A stretch of DNA of 64,000 bases from Campylobacter helveticus (GTDB lineage Bacteria > Campylobacterota > Campylobacteria > Campylobacterales > Campylobacteraceae): NCBI RefSeq assembly GCF_002080395.1, contig NZ_CP020478.1, positions 1,066,886 through 1,130,885 on the forward strand, written 5' to 3'. A program made the position numbers and the translations under genes. Within the stretch, counting starts at the first letter, position 1. Each line of letters begins with the position of its first letter. Below are positions 58,101 through 64,000 of the stretch, piece after piece. Under the pieces are notes generated by a model. The model ran no database searches. It was not told the DNA's origin and saw nothing but the letters and a program-made list of their open reading frames with translations.

Positions 58101-58405
58101 TCGCTAGAAATCTCATCGCAAAATGCGCGATAAGAAAATTCATCTATATCCTCGCGCAAATGCCGCAAGAAATAAAAATACTCTGTGTCTTCTTCGACCT
58201 TGAAATGCAGCAGATTTTTATGCGAGAGAGTGCTAAGACTCTGCGCCGTGAAAGAAAAATGCTCATTAGATTCTGTGCGCGCCACTTTTGTTAAGACAAA
58301 CTCGCCCCATTCTTTAAGCCCCGCACTCACCTTGAAGCACTCATTCCCCAGACTATCACGCCCCAAATCTTTTAAAATCTTATATTTTCCTAGAATCTTG
58401 CTCAT
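55109..58405 (-). CDS. Pseudokinase fused to a UPF1-like SF1B helicase (interrupted near the C-terminus)
   Basis: 1,098 residues as written. Residues about 7-320 form a protein-kinase fold: glycine loop LGRDSLG, Lys40, YHGNLNPSNILL (159-169) in place of HRDLKPxN, DFG at 179-181, an APE-like region at 210, and SDIFSFGLCML. The catalytic Asp is Asn, so it is probably a pseudokinase or altered kinase. After a Ser/Gln-rich linker (about 540-590) comes a UPF1/Dna2-type helicase: LDENQQEAVRKAL, IQGPPGTGKTTT near 698, TSQSNQAVDNVL, IVDEAGRATPSELL near 870, LVGDHRQLAPVV, NYRAHKSI and IGIITPYKAQAALL. Motifs V and VI follow after a frameshift at 55132. Base composition differs from the flanks. Operon with the downstream PLD gene. 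Confidence 0.85.
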   Translation of the reverse strand: MSKILGKYKILKDLGRDSLGNECFKVSAGLKEWGEFVLTKVARTESNEHFSFTAQSLSTLSHKNLLHFKVEEDTEYFYFLRHLREDIDEFSYRAFCDEISSDDCNESGDFADELANSERKDDEEGEGYGGSSLDYVRLFECALQILDALKYIHTKGFYHGNLNPSNILLDGNNRMFLLDFGRSYFYAPLVGSTDSKALKAGLESSARFYAPEQLGFLGALDSGAADSRAGKESDIFSFGLCMLKLLLDAWEYDDLDSYTKPQDLDSIFESILSKYELDSVEKELLSLVKQCCAFLPEKRSKLHDLERELRHLYDSVVPKNVYELRCQNDKTLAVYADKNDLDSSDMESIKKHIQERIRGHRAYARQFEEKNKKSREPESKLEFAINDLVFICSAVKNSDSYLWVLDVRENESTRIEKIISEGVELVHWFSFTVKGWHNRHSQASNIGKLKRELDQRFKQAEFERERKEIDKIAIVSEEELLKAEKRDIDEKKQTKLFQYIGVKTGADELTFKDSSSAKSSDETADKEAQDSTQDLSKESKQEQTQDQAKAFKPKEDVIIQESSQKDNLHAENIKGVVKHYNPATKELTIKLKEKYGTLGRKEGEANALDKKKTYAISYDYQVREILWSKRNKALEDLQEGRTQIPNLLRKINAPIELKENKLRDIESYFNKSLDENQQEAVRKALSLKSDCEILLIQGPPGTGKTTTITEIVKQYQKLHKHYKILITSQSNQAVDNVLEKIATSEKNPKGDDKLFRIGNEENITSEIAKSYTPQKVIDKILKENLERIKNNPIKDSNPNIQEELKSLQEDFKKRLQTLSSVIEEKSQSKKGDKKSKEQEVYELFTKDIRLFFGTLLGISSWKSFRDVEFDVAIVDEAGRATPSELLVPCIKARRIILVGDHRQLAPVVDDDVVMQLGKGSKHGKKKHPSAEFNATKKDVTTSLFERLFGRIEGAIEQGNAYQYDYLYNFKHMLTYNYRAHKSICDLYSKAFYEGKLQTKEEISAQKMHNVKVFKANAVWLDTSKRSDKEDTQKGTGKINHCNASVILNTLKVLKEKILESQSISDIGIITPYKAQAALLNSRLKNLIDEYKIQISALT

Positions 58406-58435
58406 TTCCAGCCTTTTGGTAATTTGAAAAAAGCA

Positions 58436-58456
58436 ATTCTACAAAAAAAAAAAAAA
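58436..58456 (-). promoter_or_regulatory. Promoter of the kinase-helicase/PLD operon with a T14 tract
   Basis: On the minus strand a run of 14 T (58443-58456) is followed by G and TAGAAT (58436-58441), a plausible -10. The transcript would start about 22 bases before the ATG at 58405, which has AAAGG upstream. Campylobacter promoters use T-rich DNA before the -10, so slippage in the T tract could switch transcription. Confidence 0.6.
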
Positions 58457-58571
58457 CAATTTCATTAACACAAAATTACATTTCTTTATAAACAAAGTTT
58501 CAATTGTAAGTAAAAGGCTCTCAAAATATCAAAATTATAATGCTTAACCTTTCCACATTTAAACTTACAAT

Positions 58572-60758
58572 TTAACCCTTAGCACATTTTAAAAAATGTA
58601 TCATTTGTCCAAGTGCGATGGAGCTATCATTACAAGGAAATTCTAATGGGACGAAAAAATCAAGCCCCTTTTTATGCAAAATTTTGAGCAAAGTTTTATT
58701 TTGAAAAACTCCTCCGCTCACAAGCACCTTTTCACCTCGACTAAATTCAAGCATAAAATTTGCCAAAGCATTGAAAAATCCTGTCGTTGCTTTGACAGCA
58801 TCATCTCGCAAAGCGCCTAAAATCACTTCCTTAAAATCAATTTGTCCGTCTTTAAATTTAAGCTCATAAGAAAAATCTAAATTTGCATTATAAAATTTCT
58901 CACACATTAATCCAACTTGCGCTTCATAAGAACAACGCTCAATCCCAAAAACAATACTCCCAAACGCATCAATAATGCGTCCTAAAGAGCTAGTATAAAG
59001 CGTGGAATTTTCATAAATTTTTTCCAAATTTCTTAATTTTACACTTGGGATTGTCCTTAAAAATTCCTGTGCCTCCTCTTTTAAATCATAATGCCAAATC
59101 AAACTTAAAGCTAAATTTTGGATATTTTTAATGTCGCTATTTATCAATTTAAAATATTCAAAATGCCCTATTCTCTCATATTTTTCTAAGTTTCCTCTTA
59201 AAATTTCGCCCCCCCAAATTCGTCCATCATCACCATAACCCGTGCCATCAAAGATAAATCCCAAAACTTCATCTTTAAAACCAGCTTCAAAATAAGCCGC
59301 ACAAAAATGCGCATAGTGGTGTGATATTGGATAATAGATTAATTTTTTAAAGTCCTTAGCATAGTCAAAATGTGGATGTTTATCGCACAAGATTTCTTCA
59401 AATTTCAAATCATAAAGTCTTGTGAAAAAATCCAAAAGCTTCTCAAAGCGCCCTCTTACATCAAGACTTTTCAAATCCCCTATATAAGGACTGATTAAAA
59501 GCTTATTTTCATAAAAAATGACAAATTCATTTTTAAGCTCTGCACCAAGTGCGAGCAAGGGCTTTTTTCTCTTGCTAAATTCCACGCTTAAATAACGCGG
59601 ATTTAATGCTCTTGAAGTGCGAAGATACATAGTTTTACCATCTATAACTTGTGCGATGCTATCATCACTAGAATTTACAATGTCTCTTTCATAATCTAAA
59701 TAATAATCAAAAATACCCCCAAGTTTTTCTAACAAATTTTTTGCCTCATAAATAATGTTTTCTCCGCTCAAATTTGCACTTGTGGCCACCAAAGCGCCAT
59801 CAAAATACTCAAAAAGTAAAAGATGAAGCGGAGTATAGGCTAAGAAAATTCCTATTTTATCAACATTTGGTGCGATGAGTGGAAAATCTTTTTTTGCCCT
59901 TAAAAGCACTATGGGAGCAACTTTACTAGTAAGCAAATTTGTCTCATTTTCATCAATATAAGCTATTTTTTTTGCGTTTTTTAAATCTTTACACATTAAG
60001 GCAAAGGGCTTTAATGGGCGGTTTTTACGCTCTCTTAACTTTATCAAAGCTTTTTCATTAAAGGCATCGCACATCAAGTGAAATCCCCCCAAACCTTTAA
60101 CCGCCACGATTTTACCCTCTTTTAAAAACCTAGCACAAAGCTTAAAAGCCTCGCTAAATGAGGCTAAAATCTCGCCCTTTTCATCTTTTAAAAAAACAGG
60201 AATCGCACAGCTAGGACAGCTAATAGGCTGAGCGTGAAAACGGCGATTATTTGGATTTTCATATTCGCTTTTACAACTTTCACACATTGCAAAAGTATTC
60301 ATCGAAGTATTTTTTCTATCATAAGGTAAATTTTTTATAATAGAAAACCTAGGACCACAATGTGTGCAAGTGATGAAAGGATAAAGATAGCGAGGATTTG
60401 TTTCATCATAAAATTCTTTTTTACACTCCAAGCAAAAGCTAAAATCGCTTAAAATCGGCGAAGTTTTGGGACTTTGTTTAGAATTTACGATACGAAATTG
60501 AGTAAAATTTTCAAATTTTTGAGAGCTGATTTTGAGCGTATCTATCCTTGCGAGTGGGGGTAAATTTTCCTTTAAATTCGCTAAAAATGCCTCAAGTTTT
60601 TCTTTGGTAACATTAAGCTTTATTAACACACCAAAGCCGTCATTACAGACCTCTCCAACAAGTCCAAATTTCAAAGCAAGCCCATAAATGAAAGGGCGCA
60701 TTCCTACGCCTTGAACTAAACCCTTAATTTCAATTTTATATGTAAAGTGGCACATCAC
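58572..60758 (-). CDS. hypF: HypF, carbamoyltransferase for hydrogenase cyanide ligand synthesis
   Basis: 728 residues: acylphosphatase domain (IEIKGLVQGVGMRPFIYGLA), two zinc fingers (CLECKKEFY...CTHCGPRFS and CESCKSEYE...CPSCAIPV), YrdC-like domain, and Kae1-like domain (HHYAHFCAAYFEAG; GGVFQNKTLL). Makes the carbamoyl-AMP that carbamoylates HypE. A G7 tract (coding strand) codes W-G-G near 59210-59216. Overlaps the next upstream gene by 23 bases. Located 34 kb from the other hyp genes. Confidence 0.96.
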   Translation of the reverse strand: MMCHFTYKIEIKGLVQGVGMRPFIYGLALKFGLVGEVCNDGFGVLIKLNVTKEKLEAFLANLKENLPPLARIDTLKISSQKFENFTQFRIVNSKQSPKTSPILSDFSFCLECKKEFYDETNPRYLYPFITCTHCGPRFSIIKNLPYDRKNTSMNTFAMCESCKSEYENPNNRRFHAQPISCPSCAIPVFLKDEKGEILASFSEAFKLCARFLKEGKIVAVKGLGGFHLMCDAFNEKALIKLRERKNRPLKPFALMCKDLKNAKKIAYIDENETNLLTSKVAPIVLLRAKKDFPLIAPNVDKIGIFLAYTPLHLLLFEYFDGALVATSANLSGENIIYEAKNLLEKLGGIFDYYLDYERDIVNSSDDSIAQVIDGKTMYLRTSRALNPRYLSVEFSKRKKPLLALGAELKNEFVIFYENKLLISPYIGDLKSLDVRGRFEKLLDFFTRLYDLKFEEILCDKHPHFDYAKDFKKLIYYPISHHYAHFCAAYFEAGFKDEVLGFIFDGTGYGDDGRIWGGEILRGNLEKYERIGHFEYFKLINSDIKNIQNLALSLIWHYDLKEEAQEFLRTIPSVKLRNLEKIYENSTLYTSSLGRIIDAFGSIVFGIERCSYEAQVGLMCEKFYNANLDFSYELKFKDGQIDFKEVILGALRDDAVKATTGFFNALANFMLEFSRGEKVLVSGGVFQNKTLLKILHKKGLDFFVPLEFPCNDSSIALGQMIHFLKCAKG

Positions 60759-62271
60759 TTACTTTGGAATTTTTTAAATGTTTAAGGGTGATTTTAAGCA
60801 AAGATTTATGGGAAAAAAGTGAACCGCTTACAAGTGCCTTATCCACTTGCTTTTTATCTCTTAACTCATCATAAGTATCGCGTAAAAAATAGCCCAAACT
60901 CTCCACCGCCCCATAAGCGATATTATTTTTCTCAACCCCAGCCAACATAAAGCTCATCGCACTTCTTAGCGTTCTTGTATAATCAAATTCCTTATTATCT
61001 TTCAAACGATAATCAATCTTCACCCCACGCGGAATTTTTGCACTATCGGCTAAAGCTAAAAGCTCAAAGGCTGCTTCATTTAAGCTAGGTTTTAAATCTA
61101 AAATGCGTCCTAAAATCCCAAAGAGTGAAAAAAAATTATTTTGCGTTTTGAGCGGTTCATTAAGCAAGACAAATTCTTTTTGAAAATTCGCCAAAAGTCT
61201 CGACCCAACTTCGTCCTTTTCTATCTCTTCGTAAATTTCTTTAGAATGTTTTGGTAGATTTAATTTCAGCAAATTTAATTCTTTATTTAAAAGCAAAATA
61301 TCTTCATAATCTTCACTAAGCTCTAAAATAAGAGCATTTTCCCCCTCCAAACTTGCAAGGTAAGAAAGCCTAGCCATATTTTTATCTTGCTTAGTAAAAA
61401 TCAAATCTCTAGCTTTTTTATCAATAAAATCAAATCCTCTTAAAACGACAACTTGTTCCTCATAATTTAAAAGTTCAAATTCCTCGCTCAATTTCTGCAC
61501 TTTTTTAAAACTTAAAAATTGATAATCCTCATCAAAAAGCTTCAAACCCAAAGCGTATAAAAAAATATCATCGGCTAATTTCACCTTAAATTCATTAAAA
61601 ATTAAATGATGATTTTGCCTAAAAACCGCACTAATTTTAAGACTCATTAAAGGCTTTTCCACACTTGCCAAAAGCTTTAAAATCGTATCATTGCAAACAA
61701 AAATAGAACGCAAAGCCTCAACCCTTGAAGGCATTAAAAAATCACCCTTAAAATCCTTAGAAAAAAGCGAAATTTCATAAATTCCTTTGTGGTTTTTCAA
61801 ATAAATGACTTGGTTATCTCTTAGCGTTTCCAAACTTTTCGTAAGAAAATGGTTAAAATTTTCTTTGGTAATTTTTTCAAAATTTTCACCAAATTTTAGC
61901 TCACTTTCACAAAAAACGCCCCATTCATTCTCACATAAATTTTCATTTTGACTATAAGCATTAGCATTTAAATGCGTTAAAAGAGAGTATTTTTCATAAG
62001 TTTTTTCTTCGCTTTTTTTAGGGGTAAAATCCTGCGAAGCTTTCACATCAAAATTTTTCAAAAACACACTATAACTCATCTTTGATAATGTGTCGCAAAA
62101 TTCCTTTAGCTCTTCTTCCTCGCCACTAATCTTAAGCGTGTAGGTATCTTTTTCTTTTTGCAAGTCAAAAACATAATTTCTCGCATAAAATCTTAAAAGA
62201 TATTCAAAAATTTCATTATTTGCTAAATATTTAAAACTAAATTCTAAAGTCAATTTTAATCCTTTTATCAA
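60736..62271 (-). CDS. HypF-associated protein with HypF-like domains, function unknown
   Basis: 511 residues, fused by overlap to hypF. The first 80 residues have an acylphosphatase-like alternation (TLEFSFKYLANNEIFEYLLR...ISGEEEELKEFCDTLSKM). The C-terminal part resembles the Kae1-like end of HypF (SAMSFMLAGVEKNNIAYGAV; ALVSGSLFSHKSLLKITL). The zinc fingers are missing. Known in C. jejuni only as a hypothetical protein next to hypF. It may be a diverged HypF paralogue acting in hydrogenase maturation. Confidence 0.65.
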   Translation of the reverse strand: MIKGLKLTLEFSFKYLANNEIFEYLLRFYARNYVFDLQKEKDTYTLKISGEEEELKEFCDTLSKMSYSVFLKNFDVKASQDFTPKKSEEKTYEKYSLLTHLNANAYSQNENLCENEWGVFCESELKFGENFEKITKENFNHFLTKSLETLRDNQVIYLKNHKGIYEISLFSKDFKGDFLMPSRVEALRSIFVCNDTILKLLASVEKPLMSLKISAVFRQNHHLIFNEFKVKLADDIFLYALGLKLFDEDYQFLSFKKVQKLSEEFELLNYEEQVVVLRGFDFIDKKARDLIFTKQDKNMARLSYLASLEGENALILELSEDYEDILLLNKELNLLKLNLPKHSKEIYEEIEKDEVGSRLLANFQKEFVLLNEPLKTQNNFFSLFGILGRILDLKPSLNEAAFELLALADSAKIPRGVKIDYRLKDNKEFDYTRTLRSAMSFMLAGVEKNNIAYGAVESLGYFLRDTYDELRDKKQVDKALVSGSLFSHKSLLKITLKHLKNSKVSDVPLYI

Positions 62272-63029
62272 TCTCTTAAAAAGCCCGTGAGTGGCGAACT
62301 TGCCCTAGCCTCGCTTTCCTTAGCTAAACCAGCCAAATACCCTGTCCTACCAGCCTCCACAGCCAAAGCAAAAGCCCTAGCCATAAGGGGGACATTTTTT
62401 GCTTCTGCTAAAGCGGTGTTTAACATCACAGCCGCCACACCCATTTGCATCGCTTCACAAGCTTGAGCAGGTGTGCCAAGCCCCGCATCAACTATAATAG
62501 GCAAAGAAATTTCATTGAGTAAAATTTGTATAAATTCTTTCGCACATAGACCCTTATTTGTCCCTATGGGAGCAGCTAAGGGCATAATCGCCGCCGCACC
62601 TGCATCTTGCATAGCCCTAGCCACATACAAATCCGCACTCATATAAGGTAAAGGCGTAAAGCCGTCTTTTGCCAAAAGCTCAACAGCTTTAATGCTTTCA
62701 TAATTATCAGGCAACAAATATTTACTATCCTTAATCACTTCGATTTTAATAAGATCCGCCCCACAAAGCTCTCTAGCAAGTCTTGCTATGCGTAAAGCCT
62801 CTTCTGCATTTCTAGCCCCAGAAGTATTTGGCAAAAGTGTAACGCCTTTTGGGATAAAATCTAAAATATTTTCCAAACCATTTGCATTAACCCTGCGTAA
62901 AGCAAGGGTAATAATTTGCGCCCCAGCTTCCTTAATTGCAGAATTAATTAATTCTAAAGAATATTTCCCAGAACCCAAAATAAAACGACTGCCAAACTCA
63001 AATTTTCCTATTTTCAAATTATCACTCAT
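62268..63029 (-). CDS. thiG: Thiazole synthase ThiG
   Basis: 253 residues. TIM-barrel start KIGKFEFGSRFILGSGKY, Schiff-base Lys region ADLIKIEVIKD, PNTSGARNAEEALRIA, IVDAGLGTPAQACEAM and MARAFALAVEAGRTGYLAG. Builds the thiazole of thiamin with ThiS/ThiF/ThiH. No thiH, thiS or TPP riboswitch is visible next to it. Overlaps the HypF-associated gene by 4 bases. Confidence 0.95.
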   Translation of the reverse strand: MSDNLKIGKFEFGSRFILGSGKYSLELINSAIKEAGAQIITLALRRVNANGLENILDFIPKGVTLLPNTSGARNAEEALRIARLARELCGADLIKIEVIKDSKYLLPDNYESIKAVELLAKDGFTPLPYMSADLYVARAMQDAGAAAIMPLAAPIGTNKGLCAKEFIQILLNEISLPIIVDAGLGTPAQACEAMQMGVAAVMLNTALAEAKNVPLMARAFALAVEAGRTGYLAGLAKESEARASSPLTGFLRD

Positions 63030-63148
63030 ACCGCAACTCCATTTTTATCAATCATAGCAAATTTTGACTTAATTCATCTCATTAAAAGAAAGTTTTAAAT
63101 TAACTTGTGTAAAATTCAAGCCTTAATTACCATTTTAAAGGGAAAAGT

Positions 63149-64000
63149 TTGCAAAAGTTCATCGATGAAATACAAAATGCCAAAACGCTAAACGAATTAG
63201 AAAATCTTAGAATCGCGGTGCTTGGAAAAAAGGGAAGTTTAACGGCTGAATTTGCTAAGCTAAAAGATTTAGAGGGCGAAGAAAAAAAGGAATTTGCCGC
63301 AAAAATTAACCAATTAAAAGAAAACTTCAATAAAGCTTTTAATGAAAAATTGCAAGTTTTACAAAATCTTGAACTTGATGCAAAAATGCAAAAAGAGGCA
63401 TTAAATTTTAGCTATTTTGATGAAAATGCCAAGAAGGGGGCTTTACACCCTGTTTTAAGCACTATGGATAAGATTATAGAATATTTTGTAGCACTTAATT
63501 TTAGCGTTGAAAAAGGTCCCTTAATTGAAGATGATTTTCATAATTTTGAAGCCCTAAATTTACCCAAATCACACCCAGCAAGGGATATGCAGGATACTTT
63601 TTATTTTAACGATGAGAGGCTTTTACGCACACACACTTCTCCCGTGCAAATTCGAACAATGCTTTCCCAAAAGCCACCCATTAGAATGATAGCACCCGGT
63701 GCCGTTTTTAGGCGCGATTTTGATTTAACGCATACGCCAATGTTTCATCAAATCGAAGGTTTAGTTGTAGAGGCGGGACAAAAAGTAAGTTTTGCAAATT
63801 TAAAAAGCGTTTTGGAAGATTTTTTGCGTTATATGTTTGGCGAAGTTAAGGTGCGTTTTCGTCCTAGTTTTTTCCCTTTCACTGAACCTTCTGCTGAGGT
63901 GGATATTTCTTGCGTTTTTTGTAAGGGTTGTGGATGTAGGGTTTGCAAAAACACGACTTGGCTCGAGGTAATGGGGTGTGGCGTGGTTGACCCAAATGTT
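63149..64000 (+). CDS. pheS: Phenylalanyl-tRNA synthetase alpha subunit, 5' part (cut by the window edge)
   Basis: 284 codons to the edge from TTG 63149 with AAAGGGA six bases upstream. N-terminal coiled coil ([20 protein letters not shown]), then class II motifs [22 protein letters not shown], and FHQIEGLVV. Near the end a Cys cluster ([20 protein letters not shown]) sits where E. coli PheS has none; it is usual in epsilonproteobacteria and suggests a metal site. The C-terminus lies outside the window. Confidence 0.95.
   Translation, partial: MQKFIDEIQNAKTLNELENLRIAVLGKKGSLTAEFAKLKDLEGEEKKEFAAKINQLKENFNKAFNEKLQVLQNLELDAKMQKEALNFSYFDENAKKGALHPVLSTMDKIIEYFVALNFSVEKGPLIEDDFHNFEALNLPKSHPARDMQDTFYFNDERLLRTHTSPVQIRTMLSQKPPIRMIAPGAVFRRDFDLTHTPMFHQIEGLVVEAGQKVSFANLKSVLEDFLRYMFGEVKVRFRPSFFPFTEPSAEVDISCVFCKGCGCRVCKNTTWLEVMGCGVVDPNV

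Noticed and set aside
62268-63100. TPP riboswitch before thiG.
   Set aside because: The spacer upstream of thiG (63030-63148) is too short and lacks the conserved CUGAGA and thi-box elements.

Overview
The window comes from a low-GC Campylobacter-like epsilonproteobacterium. Evidence: a Campylobacter-type 16S rRNA, AT-rich coding sequence, a group III truncated haemoglobin, a class II DAHP synthase, a large FlgL behind a sigma54 promoter, NiFe-hydrogenase maturation genes, and local gene orders familiar from C. jejuni (clpS-clpA; ispE-csrA-truB-helicase-pepF-pyrB; ffh-rpsP-KH-rimM-trmD-rplS; waaA-zinc ribbon-Nif3-glyQ-purE-U32-cheZ-glnA). I cannot name the species.

Layout. 1-957: a broken secreted EF-hand protein. 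1107-3148: a META lipoprotein and a chemoreceptor with a CXXCH haem motif. 3296-3760: debris of an integrase and another phage-like gene. 3792-20567: housekeeping genes, nearly all on the minus strand (purH, mutS2, clpA/clpS, a thioredoxin-like lipoprotein, a YeiH-type exporter, smpB, ispE, csrA, truB, a UvrD/Rep helicase, an SspB-like protein, pepF, pyrB, sstT). 20666-25104: truncated haemoglobin, a broken membrane-protein gene, then hydrogenase maturation genes split into divergent hypBCD (minus) and hypEA (plus). 25105-30517: tRNA-Leu, flgL, ftsK.

30903-32415 is a 16S rRNA gene. It is followed not by a complete tRNA-Ala/tRNA-Ile/23S unit but by 30 nt of tRNA-Ala that stop abruptly at a 5'-truncated BRO-N gene. 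32559-38682 is an integrated-plasmid or conjugative-element remnant: BRO protein, about 1 kb non-coding DNA with a 22-bp repeat, toprim protein, TrbM, TrbJ/VirB5-like protein and a Rep_3-like initiator fused to a coiled coil. tRNA-Asn marks the return to chromosome.

39038-53038 is conserved core: DAHP synthase, the translation/SRP cluster, LPS Kdo transferase, a FlgZ-like zinc-ribbon protein, glyQ, purE, U32, cheZ and glnA. 53161-58405 is an accessory module of different base composition: a pseudokinase-UPF1-like helicase (split by one homopolymer frameshift) and a PLD-family nuclease, with a T14 tract directly upstream of the promoter -10. It looks like a mobile, possibly phase-variable anti-phage defence module and is the best candidate here for an undescribed system. 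58572-64000: hypF, a HypF-associated protein, thiG and the 5' part of pheS.

Cross-cutting caution. Several genes are broken at short homopolymers where plus or minus one base restores a sensible protein (T5 near 845, two in ctb, three in the 21.1-21.5 kb membrane gene, T4 at 55132). This is either true decay and phase variation or residual sequencing error. It must be settled before any biological reading of those loci or of the 16S/tRNA-Ala junction.
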